Source: Rhizophagus sp. LPA8_4_AMF
Lineage: Eukaryota; Glomeromycota; Glomeromycetes; Glomerales; Glomeraceae
Assembly (NCBI GenBank): GCA_021464525.1
Contig: JADRCO010000968.1
Location: 1-24,075 of the forward strand
Length of the DNA: 24,075 nt
Direction: 5' to 3'
Part shown: in pieces, positions 1 through 9,894 of the stretch
How positions within the stretch are numbered: the first letter of the stretch is position 1
How the letters are laid out: the number at the start of each line of letters is the position of its first letter
The notes under the pieces: generated by a model
What the model was told of the DNA's origin: nothing
Databases searched by the model: none
The model's input: only the letters and a program-made list of their open reading frames with translations
Made by a program: the position numbers and the translations under genes

Positions 1-907
1 CATTTTTATCTATTTTTACTTCAATTGATCGCAATACTTGAGCAAAATCTCAATCATTAGCCAATCTCATTGAGGGAGATGCGTGAGAACACCCTTAATC
101 GAACAATGATTTTGGGTGTCGACTCAATTCCCTATGTTAAATTGCATTACTAAATGATTTCTTAACATTAATTCTCGCATAAATTTTATATCACTATACT
201 GTAGGTTACAATTATTTTATTTTATATACTGTAGTTTAATTAAAAATGAATTTAATAATAATGAATATTTAATTTGTCATTCAGCAACCATATGTTAGTT
301 TAATTTTCGGGATTTTTACTATTTATACATGAAATTTTTAGGTAGATCGGTTCACGTAATTCCACATGGATTAGTTCAGAAATATATGGAGTACCACGTG
401 TTTTGTTAATGGGTTATTTGGAAAATATTAGAACTATTCAAAATTCCACATATTTCCACAATATTCGATGTTGGATTTCCATGTTGGATTTTAAGTGGAA
501 AAATTTCCTGATTTAAGTACAAAATGGTATTGTATACAAAAATGTCGTGATATAAAATTTTTCTAAAATGATCCCAATTGTGCTAAAAATCATAAAGGTT
601 GTTCTTGAAACGTGTATTCACTTTTTTTTGACGGAAAAAAAAAAATTTTTTTTGTACAGTATGTTCGTTTTTATGTTTTACTCGGAGCACCTGTAGATTC
701 CATTACACAAAATTTTAACAATTTCGCCGGCTTTTATTATACTTAAAAGTTGATTTATCTACTTCTATTTACGGTTTTTTCATGAAGTACATGGAAAAGT
801 TATAAGTTATTAAGCCGAAATCAAGAATATGGCTTATATGCACGTGCTACACATGATCGAATTTTAATAAATTATTCAGAAATTTTAATTTAGAAAAATA
901 AAAACTC
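1..907. other. AT-rich intergenic stretch, no gene seen
   Basis: No coding frame of convincing composition was found on either strand. A short inverted pair (ACACCC near 90, GGGTGT near 113) could form a weak stem. Long A/T runs (about 626-655) are typical of the whole window. Confidence 0.5.
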
Positions 908-1276
908 ATGATTAATATCTTATATTTTAATATTAAAGATAAAAAATTATAAATTGAAATAAAGATAATAGTGATGATAAGTTAATACCCTAACCAATCA
1001 TTTATTCTTGTGGTAATTTTAAAATTTTTTAAGAAGACATGAACATTAAATAGTAATTTCTTATTATATTAATAATTTGAACCACGAATTGAAATCTTTA
1101 TTTATAATCGTAAAATAATGATTTTTTACAATCAAATTCTTTTCTGATGAGACTGAATTCGATGGTAAATTATCCCATTTTAATACTTCCGGATATTTTG
1201 CATCATCGACTGTAAAAGCACAAGTTCTTTTGTTCATATCTAAATGAACTGGAATTTTGGTGTTATCATAAAATGG
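908..1276 (-). repeat. Segmental duplicate of 3' flank plus SPRY end, first copy
   Basis: This stretch aligns by eye with 1392-1763. Both carry ATGATTAATATCTTA at the start, GATAATAATGATAA-type sequence, a CCCTAA(C/T)CAAT motif, TTAATAATTTGAACCACGA, and then the antisense end of the BTB-BACK-SPRY gene. The same flank recurs more weakly before copy B (about 7015-7170). The duplicated unit therefore included noncoding 3' sequence as well as the gene end. Confidence 0.75.
1134..1276 (-). pseudogene. SPRY-domain relic A0 of the BTB-BACK-SPRY family
   Basis: The minus strand matches the last part of the SPRY domain of copy A: the stretch equivalent to TVHLNMNKRTCAFTVDGTKY and the following WNNLPS segment. 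Compared with copy A, about 44 bp are missing between GAATTCG and ATGGTAAATT, which removes the KLYPVVSLYYPGR part and breaks the frame. The homology stops at about 1276, exactly where a 9-bp tandem repeat starts. No BTB or BACK sequence is attached, so this is a truncated duplicate and cannot be functional. Confidence 0.75.
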
Positions 1277-1309
1277 TTCGGTGTGTGTTCGGTGTGTTCG
1301 ATGTGTTCG
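1276..1309. repeat. 9-bp minisatellite GTTCGGTGT
   Basis: Units GTTCGGTGT (1276-1284), GTTCGGTGT (1287-1295), GTTCGATGT (1296-1304) and a partial GTTCG (1305-1309), with an extra GT after the first unit. It sits on the breakpoint where relic A0 loses homology to the other SPRY copies. Confidence 0.8.
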
Positions 1310-1391
1310 TTTTTGGAAAAATGATTGATACTCAAATTGTCAACATTTCTGAAAACGGCAATAAGTGATTCAAAATCCGTTTAATTGGAAA

Positions 1392-1763
1392 ATGATTAAT
1401 ATCTTACATTTTGATGTTAAAAAATAATACAAAGATAATAATGATAATAATTGAGCACCCTAATCAATTATGTTTCGTAATTTATTCTGGTAATTTAAAA
1501 ATTTCTCATTATATTAATAATTTGAACCACGAATTGAATTTATAATTGTAAATAATATCAATAAATTTTTACAATCAACCTCTTTTCTGATGTGGTTGAA
1601 TTCGAAGCCGACCAGGATAATACAATGATACTACTGGATAAAGCTTTGATGGTAAATTATTCCAACTTGATACTTCTGGATATTTTGTACCATCGACTGT
1701 AAAAGCGCAAGTTCTTTTGTTCATATTTAAGTGAACAGTAACTTTGGTGCCATTACAAAATGG
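1392..1763 (-). repeat. Segmental duplicate of 3' flank plus SPRY end, second copy
   Basis: Partner of 908-1276; see that entry for the shared landmarks. This copy keeps the 44 bp lost from the first and continues into the rest of pseudogene A. Confidence 0.75.
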
Positions 1764-2927
1764 CGGACAATAAGTTATCCTATTTTGAAAATTAGCACAA
1801 TGCCCACCATTTCTGATGCACATACTCCAACACAAATGCTTTTACAGGTTTTCTCAAAAATAACATCCCATTCAAAAACACCTTTATTTTCTAAAATCAT
1901 CTTAGCTCTAACACTTTCATATGAATTAAGACCGTTTGGTGCATACACAATTTTTCCATTATCCTCAATAATTAGGTTTGATCCACATGATGACTCATCC
2001 CAAACATAATTGGAACAATTTGATATGGGAGCCCCTCGAATATAATTTCTACCGTAATTAATTGATTTTGTATTATGTCGATATACATTTAGAATAATTT
2101 TAGCTGGAACAATTTCTAGTGGCTCAATGATATCAACTAATACTTGACCTTGAATTCGTCTAAAATCAATAAATTCAACTAAAGGTTCCAATTCTTTAGC
2201 AACTTTTTGATGATCGGTAATAAAATTATTTTCTACTTGTATAGAGTTTCCTAATTGTTCTATTTGTTCTAGGGTTGGTAGCCGTTTCATAAGAGTTTTA
2301 AATGCATCATTAGAAACTTGTTTTGCTGCAAGAATAGCACAATATCGAAAAGCTTCATATTCTGGAGTTGCAAATTGAGTTTCTTTTTCATATGTACATG
2401 ATAAAAGATATTGAAGACCTGCAATAGACAATCGACCAAATTCAATTGTATTTAATGGAATATTAGCTACCGCTTCAACCAACAAATTTAGAAGAATGTT
2501 GTCTTCTGTTAATGGTATTTTTCCCGCAAATTTAGATAATAATTCTGATAAATAATTTTCTGAATGATTTTTTGATAACCTTCATAATAAAATCCTGTAA
2601 ATCTATTAATTGAAAATAATCTGCGGCGTAAAATGCTTCGATTATATTATCTTTAGTTAAATATTCTTCTTTAATTGATCCCGTATAAACATATTCTAAT
2701 ACAATTTCCATTCCGGCAGAATTAATCTTTGGAAAAAAAATTTTGGTTTCATAACTTTCCTTCATCCCGTTATAAAGTAATCTATCAAATACTTCGGATC
2801 TTGCTGCTAAAATCGCTCTACAACCATATAATTTCTTTTCATCCTCACATAAAATTTCTATATCACTATATTTTGGATTATTTATTAATAATCTTAAATC
2901 TTTTTCTAATGAATATCCTCTCATCAT
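1575..2927 (-). pseudogene. BTB-BACK-SPRY pseudogene, copy A
   Basis: Reads on minus from ATG at 2927 (MMRGYSLEKDLRLL) through a good BTB domain, then BACK, then SPRY, ending RLRIQPHQKRG. It resembles the intact copy at 11877-13298 along its length but is broken twice. Near 2560-2575, after DFIMKVI, about 13 nt present in copy D are missing and the frame shifts; the new frame continues SELLSKFAGKIPLTEDN. Near 1815-1830, after GVCASE, roughly 20 residues of the SPRY core (equivalent to ENFxYExxAGxQxTGW) are deleted, again with a frame change. Outside the two lesions the frames are clean, so inactivation looks recent. Could a small intron explain either lesion? No GT...AG pair was seen that restores the missing residues. 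Confidence 0.85.
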
Positions 2928-3055
2928 TTCTTAATTTTTTTTATATTTTGATAGAATTGTTTTTAGCTGGTAATATTAATAAAAGTAAAAGATATACAGT
3001 TACAACTATGCTAGAAGTGTTAAAAAAAAAGGTAGAAGGACTTCTTTTATATTAA

Positions 3056-3132
3056 TTAACTATTCAATTTTCTAATAGCTTGTTCAACTGCTCCTGGTGC
3101 AAATAAAGATGCAAACGAATCAAATAGATCTT
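3056..3132 (-). pseudogene. Orphan terminal exon of an unrecognised gene
   Basis: On minus, an acceptor ACCAG at 3133-3134 is followed by 24 clean codons and TAA: DLFDSFASLFAPGAVEQAIR then KLNS. Without the splice the frame also reads back as IIIPE. Codon composition is much less A/T-biased than the surroundings, which suggests a real former C-terminus. No upstream exon was found within 3.1-4.2 kb. The piece lies between the start of pseudogene A and the 5' block that A shares with copies C and D, so it appears to have arrived by an insertion into A's promoter region. The family is not recognised. Confidence 0.45.
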
Positions 3133-3205
3133 CTGGTATTATTATCGTAATTGTTATAAAAAAAAAAAATCTATTTAGAGTTTTTTAGAAACTTTATTTA
3201 TAAGC

Positions 3206-3275
3206 TTTTGTACGAATTTAGATTTGTACTATGTCGTACTGCACTAGCCGTATTGATTCTTATTAGATTGACAAT
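3206..3275 (-). promoter_or_regulatory. Displaced upstream block of copy A, shared with C and D
   Basis: The segment starting GTACGAATTTAGATTTGTAC and running to ATTGACAAT aligns with 15511-15600 upstream of copy D (GTACAAATTTAAATTTGTGC to ATTGACCGAT) and partly with 13381-13449 plus 13584-13592 upstream of copy C. In D it begins about 90 bp before the ATG; in A about 280 bp before. Conservation outside the coding region makes a promoter role plausible but not shown. Confidence 0.5.
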
Positions 3276-4265
3276 TATGTAACATTAACGTGTAGGAAAA
3301 TCATTCGGTATTTCTTTTTTTTTAATTTTTTGTCTTACTATAAAGCAATCCGTGTAAATTAAACGATTTGTAAGTATCATTATGATCTTTAGTTTTCGTA
3401 TGTATTATAATAAATACGAGGTGTATTACATACATTTTTCTTACGAATTAATTATATCAACATAGAATGATGTGATACCACATTAATAAGTTCTTTGAAT
3501 TATCTTTTTTAAAATAATAATCGTTGTAAATAGTATAAGATTGTTGGTATAAGGAATTTTTTATTTTGAAACTAGCTGCAACTTGTTGCGTTGCAACAGG
3601 TATTAATGAGTTTAAACCAATATGATGAAATTTCCGCTTTTCCAGTATATATTTAAGAAAATTAGTTATTACATAATTAATTGTATTAATTAGAGCTTTT
3701 TATTTATTGAGTGAAAAATAAAAATTGATTAAAGTTTTATTATTATAGTATATTTAATAAGATAAATTATAATAAATAATAACTAATAAAAGAATAAAAT
3801 AAGTATTAATTTTTGGCTGGATATTTTTAATTATTTTAAACTGGAGATATTAGTACTCTCTCCTATTAATCATATGAACTGCCTTCAGAATTTTAAAATT
3901 TAATATGTAAAAACAAATATCTATTAAAATAATTATGTAAAGTGTTTTTAAATATGTAAAATAAAAATTTTATTAAAGTGCAAATATACAGAAATAACAG
4001 GGCTTTTAATTTTTTTTTTTAAAAAACGAAACTTAGTATTTTCCTTGTCAAATCAATCATGATTTTTTGGGCAATTTTGTGAATCAAAGAACTTACACAA
4101 ATCACATCTGTATTTACTCTTTTTTTTTAATCATTCCGAAGTTTTTAATCTTTGATTATTTGATTTACCATGTTTTTTAAGATGAAAAAGAAGCGTTTTA
4201 AATTCATATTTATCATCCTTGTATTATATAGATCGCTTATCTAATAAAATAAATTTTTTTTCAAT
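3276..4265. other. AT-rich intergenic stretch, no gene seen
   Basis: Both strands were read for exon-like segments; none was found. Poly-T runs and short TTAT/AATA repeats dominate. Confidence 0.45.
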
Positions 4266-4465
4266 TTAATACAGTAACTCAACCTAATCTTGATCTCACA
4301 CTCCTATATCCTAATCCTAACCCTCTGGACTCTAATTCTACACCCTAATACTTACAGTATCCCATATCTTAATTTAAACTTGCCCCTAATTCTACAAACT
4401 AATCTATATTCCATACCTTAACTTAACCTTACCCTAATTCTGTATCTTAATCCATATCACGTACT
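4266..4465. repeat. G-poor CCCTAA-like degenerate repeat tract
   Basis: About 200 bp almost without G on the plus strand, rich in CCTAA, CCCTAA, CTAAC and CTTAACC words (for example CCTAATCCTAACCCTCT near 4309-4325 and ACCCTAAT near 4342-4350 and 4430-4438). It looks like a decayed TTAGGG-type tract seen from the C-rich strand, or a C/T-skewed minisatellite. There is no perfect array. Confidence 0.5.
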
Positions 4466-4910
4466 CTTAATTCCGATCCAAACCTAAAAGGCAAAAAACC
4501 AAAATGAAACCATTAAGAAAAAGAAAATGTTAGTAAAAAAAAATGGAAGTTAAAAATTGGAAAAATTGGAAAAATAGGTTATCATCATAGCACTGCAGCA
4601 TCGATCTGATCACCGATCCAAAATCTAAAAACCACGGTTTAACAAAAATTGGAATGAAAAAAAAAAATAAAAACTCCAGTCCAGAAAGAAAAATATTTAA
4701 AATAAAAATTCTGATTTTGAAATAAACTGGAGAACAAAAAGAAAATGAAAAAGAATCTAATTTATAAACCATAAAATAAATTTAATAAAAAGATTAAAAA
4801 CAAGGATAAATAAAAAATTTAATAAAAAATATACCGGGAAAAATGGTAAGATAGAAAAACTGAAAGAAAAATTATTTAATAAATTCATTGTAGTGATCTA
4901 TCATCTATTA
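4466..4910. other. A-rich intergenic stretch, no gene seen
   Basis: The plus strand is dominated by A with AAAATTGG-type repeats (about 4551-4575). The antisense frame here is mostly Phe/Leu/Ser from poly-A and is not credible as a gene. Confidence 0.5.
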
Positions 4911-4944
4911 TTGTTATAAAAAAAATATTGTTATAAAAAAAATA
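4911..4944. repeat. 17-bp perfect tandem duplication
   Basis: TTGTTATAAAAAAAATA at 4911-4927 is repeated exactly at 4928-4944 and followed by a partial TTGTAAAAAAAAA. Confidence 0.85.
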
Positions 4945-5094
4945 TTGTAAAAAAAAATTATTAATAAGTTAATTATCTAATACCTATAATCAGTTAATTA
5001 TTTGCATGAAAAATTGCCGATTAACATGGTGAAAATTGGGAAAAACTGAGCCACATCAGAAATCTTTCTGGTAAAATCACGTTAATATTACACA

Positions 5095-5600
5095 TAAATT
5101 AACATGGAATAGATCAGGCGCAAATGAATCACGGACTGCACAACTCAGAAATTTAGATTAACCTATATAAATATCGCATTACTGTTATTACATACAAATT
5201 TTTTTATTATTATTGAAAAATTCGGGTTTAGAAAAATACAGCTTAAGCACAAAGACCGAACGCATTGTCTTGAAAGAATGGGAACTAAGCTATTAGCAAA
5301 AAAAAATATCTGATCAAAATTTCATTAACTGGTTGCCATCAGAATGTACACATGACCTCGATAGCCAATCAATTATTCTAACAAAAATAAATATGGAAGG
5401 TGTAAATCCGCCAATCAAAATTTTCTAACTAAAAAATCATTAGATCAGCCGCAGTTGTATTATGTGTTGTGTTAAAAAAAAAAATTTAGCCGTTAATAAT
5501 TCGCCAATCAATGATTTTTAATTATAAAATCATGAGACAAATCTGACGCAAACACATCATATGTCGCACAATTCAAAATTATTTATACGGCTAATCTAAA
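5095..5600. repeat. Diverged direct repeats with GCCAATCAA and CGCAAA..GCACAA landmarks
   Basis: GCCAATCAA starts recur near 5364, 5410 and 5501, each followed by an A/T block. The last two continue into similar sequence (ATCATTAGATCAGCCGCAG; ATCATGAGACAAATCTGACG). The segment near 5108-5170 (GATCAGGCGCAAATGAATCA..GCACAACTCAGAAAT) resembles 5535-5590 (AATCTGACGCAAACACATCA..GCACAATTCAAAAT). The origin is unknown; old mobile element pieces are plausible. Confidence 0.4.
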
Positions 5601-5689
5601 CGTCAGTACATTTTATGAATTTTTTTAATTATATAGATTCCCACAATTAAACATTTTTTTTATAATCTTGAACCCGGTTGTTATGACGT

Positions 5690-5790
5690 AATAATATTAT
5701 TTGATAAAGCTTGATGACAAATTGTTTTAATTCTTATATTTTCGGTCATTGTTCGTAAAACGAGAAGTTTTTAAATAAATGTTAGTTAAT
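5690..5790 (-). pseudogene. Strongly decayed SPRY relic
   Basis: Plus-strand ATTTGATAAAGCTTGATGACA followed by AATTGTTTTAATTCTTATATTT and GTAAAACGAGAAGTTTTT can be aligned with the 3' end of copies A and B (GGATAAAGCTTTGATGGTAAA, then the CTTCTGGATATTTT and GTAAAAGCGCAAGTTCTTTT parts). This corresponds to the SPRY region encoding CAFTxxGxKY through SKLYPV. Many substitutions and indels leave no frame. Confidence 0.5.
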
Positions 5791-5859
5791 ATTCTTATAC
5801 AGTATTTCCAAGATTAACTACTGCATACTACATAAACTAGGAAACGGAAACCGTTGTGA

Positions 5860-6058
5860 GTCCGGAGCGAAAAAATTTTTTAATTTTCATTGTTTGCACT
5901 TATCTTGTTTATCAATGTATCACACATTTATTTTTTTGTTTACGAAATTTAAGTGACGCGTATTTACTGACGTCACGGAAGGGGACAGAGAAACTCACGT
6001 GATCGATTCATTTTACTCAATGCATGTACATACAGTGTCCTTCGCATTCGCTCCGGAC
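5860..6058. mobile_element. 199-bp MITE-like element with perfect 12-bp terminal inverted repeats
   Basis: GTCCGGAGCGAA at 5860-5871 is the exact reverse complement of TTCGCTCCGGAC at 6047-6058. The interior is distinctly richer in G+C than the surroundings (for example GTGACGCG, GACGTCACGGAAGGGGACAG, CACGTG) and has no long frame. Size and termini fit a non-autonomous DNA transposon. No clear target-site duplication is visible, so the exact ends or superfamily cannot be fixed. It lies between two decayed BTB-family relics. Confidence 0.65.
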
Positions 6059-6332
6059 AATAATTACATCATATCCTATTTCAGTTTCAAAAGATTTTCA
6101 TAATCATTTGATAATTCTTCAAAAAATTTTGAATACGTTAAGAAAGTTGCCAATATAATAGCTCGTATATAAACAAAGATATGAACAAACGCTATTCGTC
6201 AATATAGGTCTACCATTTAGTTTAAATTATACTGTTCTGTATATATGCAACTCTTCTCACATTTTGACTCATCGACTCTCGAATATTATTTAAATTTGAA
6301 GTAATTAATATTAAAAATTATTTATTAAATTA

Positions 6333-6390
6333 ATTTCTAGTAGCGGCTCAATGATATCAACTAATGATTGACTTTTGGATTCAAGTAAAT
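6333..6390 (-). pseudogene. BACK-region relic of the BTB-BACK-SPRY family
   Basis: Plus-strand AATTTCTAGTAGCGGCTCAA followed by TGATATCAACTAATGATTGAC matches, apart from a 3-bp insertion, the antisense of the segment coding VDIIEPLEIV in copy A (2125-2150). It is isolated and has no open continuation. With the SPRY relic at 5690-5790 it probably marks one old copy split by the 5860-6058 element and further loss. Confidence 0.6.
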
Positions 6391-6890
6391 TATATTTGAA
6401 AGTGGGATTCTTTAGTTTTATGTATTACGGTGAAATCCTGCAAGACTTAAAGATAAATGACACTAAAAAATGCAAAGTATTAGTTGCTACTGACTCGACT
6501 GATAAATTTAAAAATACTATTTTCCAATAATCCACAACTTTAGTTGATTATATATATACAATTTAATAAATTTCAAATATCACACTATAATAGTTAAGGT
6601 TTTGGATTATGTTCACATAATACAGTCGTGGCATTAGTAGATAGAGTATATTTATCATATACTACTACTATTCATTTCTAATCTTATCTTTTTATAAATT
6701 CACATAAAATATAATGAAGAGATGCGTGCTGCCAACAAAAAAAAAATTATAATAGTTAAGGATTCTTCTTGCTTGATTAATCTGGTATAATCCGTCTTGC
6801 TAAGAATTAAAAAATTATTTAATTAATGTTAATGTTGTATTGAACAAATATTTTTAAATAAATATCAAGTGATTCAGCAATTTCAAAAAC
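6391..6890. other. AT-rich intergenic stretch, no gene seen
   Basis: No credible frame or family match was found on either strand. Confidence 0.45.
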
Positions 6891-6896
6891 TTTAAT

Positions 6897-6950
6897 GGAT
6901 ATAATAATGAATAATAGATATAATAATGATAATAATGATAATAATCGAAT
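6897..6950. repeat. GATAATAAT microsatellite
   Basis: Imperfect runs of (GATAAT/AAT)n near 6897-6950. A shorter similar run lies at the equivalent 3' flank of copy A (about 1433-1452), so it travels with the family's 3' flank. Confidence 0.6.
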
Positions 6951-7170
6951 AAAATAATACATGATGCTAAGAAATGGATGACAAATATCATAAACCTTAT
7001 ATAATTATAATACTTCACCTAACCATAACCCTAACACATTGTATTTCGCAGTTTGTTATGATAATTTAAAATTCGTTAAAAGATTTGAATATAATTTCTC
7101 ATTAAATTAGTAATTTAAGCCTCGAATTGATTGAAATCATTGGTTAATAGATAATAATAAATTTTTTCAA

Positions 7171-8592
7171 TCAAACTCTTTTCTGGTGAGGCTGAATTCG
7201 AAGGCGCCCAGGATAATAAAGTGATACTACAGGATAAAGCTTTGATGTTAAATTATTCCATCCTGATACTTCTGAATATTTTTCGCCGTTGATTGTAAAA
7301 GCACAAGTCCTTTTATACATGTCTAAATGAACAGTAACTTTTGTGCCATCTTTGAGTGATGGACAATAATTGTTTATCCATTTTCCAGAATTACCACATG
7401 AACCGCATGAACCTACTACCCACCCAGTAGATTGGCTTCCTGCGAAATTTTCATAACTAAAATTTTCTGCCGAACACACTCCAATGTATATATATTCACA
7501 TGTTTTTTCAATAATTATATCCCATTCAAAAATACTTTTCTTGTCTAATATCATTTAGTTCTCACACTCTGGTGTTTTTTGCAATTAATTAAGTGCTTGT
7601 ACAACTTTTCCGCCGTCCTCAATAATAAGATTTGATCCACATGCAAGCTCGTCAAAAACAAGGTTAAAGTCATTAAACTTATAAATTGGTATTCCTCAAA
7701 TATCATCGTTAAAGCGTGAGTCATTTATTAGTACTTTATGTCGATAAATATCTAAAATATTTTCATCTGAAATGACTTTTAGAGGCTCAATGATAGTTAC
7801 TATTATTTCATTTTTGATTCGTCTAAAATCAATTAATTTAACTAAAGGTTCTAATGTTTTAGCAACTTTTTGATGATCGGTAATAGGTTCATTTTCTACT
7901 TGAATTGAATTCTCTATTTGATCTAAGGTTGGTAAATGTCTAACAACAGAGTTATATGCATCATTAGAAACTTTTTTTGCTGCAAGAATAGCGCTATATC
8001 GAAAAGCTTCATATTCTGGGGTTGCAAAAGGCATTTCCTTTTCATAAGTACAAGATAAAAAGCATTGAGGCCTTCAATAGATAGTCGACCAAACTCAATA
8101 ATATTTAATGGAACAGTTGATAGTCTTCTGACTAATAAGTTTAGAAAAATATTATCTTCTGTTAATGACATTGTTTTCACAACTTTAGATAATAATTCTG
8201 GTAAACAATTATTTGCGTAATTCTTTTCTATATTATCTTTGAAAATTTTCTTAACAAATTCCTGAAGTTCAAGTAATTGAAAAAAAATCGCAGCATTAGA
8301 AAATTCAATTATATTGTCTTTGGTTAAAATTTCACCTTTAAATTGATCCTGTATAAAGGTATTCTAATATTATTTCCATGACAGAAGAACTAATTTTTGG
8401 AAAAGAAAGTTGATTTTCATAACTTTCTTTCATTCCATTATAAAGTAGACTGTGAAGTACTTCGGACCTTGCAGCCAAAATCATCCTACAACCATATAAT
8501 TTCTTTTTGCCCTCACATAAAATTTCTACATCACTATACCTTGGATTATTTATTAATAACCTTAAATCTTTTTCTAATGAATTTCCCTTCAT
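7171..8592 (-). pseudogene. BTB-BACK-SPRY pseudogene, copy B
   Basis: Starts at ATG 8592 (MKGNSLEKDLRLL; an upstream in-frame ATG at 8619 lacks homology in other copies). Lesions in reading order: an extra T at about 8339 after YTGSI gives an immediate stop, with BTB/BACK continuing in the shifted frame (IKGEILTKDNIIE); a second shift near 8065 after SIEGLNA; TGA at about 7696 where the other copies have CGA (Arg of RGxPI); and further damage near 7555-7595 where the APNxxxSYxSVRAKM segment is scrambled by stops. The SPRY end is intact from MILDKKSIFEWD to RIQPHQKRV and retains the SPRY core that copy A lost. The product cannot be made, but the sequence is useful for dating copies. Confidence 0.85.
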
Positions 8593-8619
8593 AATTTTGG
8601 AATTTAACGATATATACAT

Positions 8620-9009
8620 TTTGGTTGAAAAAAATTATTTAAAGCTAATATAGATAAGAAAATGAGTTGGCTTATTAGGAAATAAAAGTATATTGAAGTG
8701 TAAATCATTGCCTTGTAATTCTGAGAAAGGAAAGATTTTCAAAAAATAATTGGAACCATTATTACAAAATAGTTAAATAATTTAATAGTTACACTGTTTA
8801 ACTGTTATTCTTATTAATTATTATTATTTATTTTACTGTTTAAAATAGTTATTCTGTTATACTGTTTAATAGTTATTATATATTATCAGAATTACGGTTG
8901 TATTTAAATATTTTTTTTTAAAAAAAAAAAAATGTGACCTAACGAAAAAAAGATCTTATTTTCATTATTTTTTTACTAAAATAAAAAAAATAAAAAATAG
9001 CAATAATAA
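8620..9009. other. AT-rich intergenic stretch, no gene seen
   Basis: TTATTAATTATTATT-type simple sequence (8790-8885) and A/T homopolymers; nothing coding. Confidence 0.5.
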
Positions 9010-9094
9010 AATTATAAAATTATAATGATTGTTAATTATCATAATAAGTCAATAATTTCATAGTAAATAATGTGATAGTAAATTTACGAAGTCA

Positions 9095-9303
9095 CAATGA
9101 AAATAATCTATAGAAATTTAAATAAAAAATTATTCTAATTCGCTTATAATAATGATATAAATAAAATTATTATGATTTGACTAAGATATAATAATATTAA
9201 CTATGATTTTATAATTAGTATATTATTAATAATTTTTGAAAAATATAATTTTATAATAATTACAATAAAAAAGAATTTTTTACCAAAATAATGTTCCAAT
9301 TTA
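9095..9303. repeat. Diverged direct repeat, first copy
   Basis: Best seen in the core 9162-9211 (AAAATTATTATGATTTGACT..AACTATGATTTTA) which pairs with 9607-9658. Similarity continues to TTTTTTACC(G/A)AAA(C/A)AATGTTC at the right end. This copy is more AT-rich: GTCC, GGG and ACG of the other copy read GCTT, GA and ATA here. Confidence 0.6.
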
Positions 9304-9529
9304 TGACAAAATTCTTATATATACAAAAAAAATAAAATAAAATAAATAAAAACAAAGCCAATAAAAATGATTATAAAAGATTGTCAATTATTTAAAAAAA
9401 GTAAATATGTTAGTAAAAGCATTTTTATAAGATTTTACCATAATAACTATAATTAACGAAAGAAACTTCATTAAAATTTACGATAATACAAAAAAAAAAT
9501 AATAACAAAAAACTGATTATGTAAATGAT

Positions 9530-9764
9530 TTACAATGAAAATAGTTTTTATTTCAATTGTGATTTTAATGAAAAAACTACTCTATTCGTCCATAATAACC
9601 GATAATAAAAATTATTATGATTTGACTATGGGTATAATAACGTTAACTATGATTTTATTTTTATTATACTATTATAGTATAGATAATAATTTCAAAAATA
9701 AGTTTTATAATAATATTTTTTTAAAACCATTAATAAGATAAAAAATTACCGAAACAATGTTCAT
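9530..9764. repeat. Diverged direct repeat, second copy
   Basis: Partner of 9095-9303, about 440 bp downstream. A 68-codon plus frame (9535-9741, start ATGAAAATAG) runs through it, but the first copy does not preserve that frame, so a gene is not supported. Confidence 0.6.
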
Positions 9765-9894
9765 CTCATCTGACGAGATAGAATAGTTGCTTGTAATAGA
9801 TCCGAAGTGCCACATAAGCTTCCCGATCCCTGTTCTATAATTAGACTATATATATAAAATAAATAAAACTAAATAATAAATAAAATATATAATA

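Noticed and set aside
2729..3055. Plus frame over the BTB start of copy A (also 8397-8594 and 13100-13330)
   Set aside because: The same shadow frame appears opposite each BTB N-terminus because the copies are homologous; the protein similarity lies on minus.
4530..4772. 80-codon minus frame rich in Phe, Leu and Ser
   Set aside because: It is the antisense of an A-rich tract; composition explains it and no domain is recognisable.
6897..6950. CRISPR-like spacing of repeats
   Set aside because: It is a trinucleotide-type microsatellite with no spacers, and the window is eukaryotic.
9535..9741. Small hydrophobic plus frame as a gene
   Set aside because: The sister repeat at 9095-9303 does not keep the frame, and Ile/Leu/Phe/Tyr richness follows from AT content.
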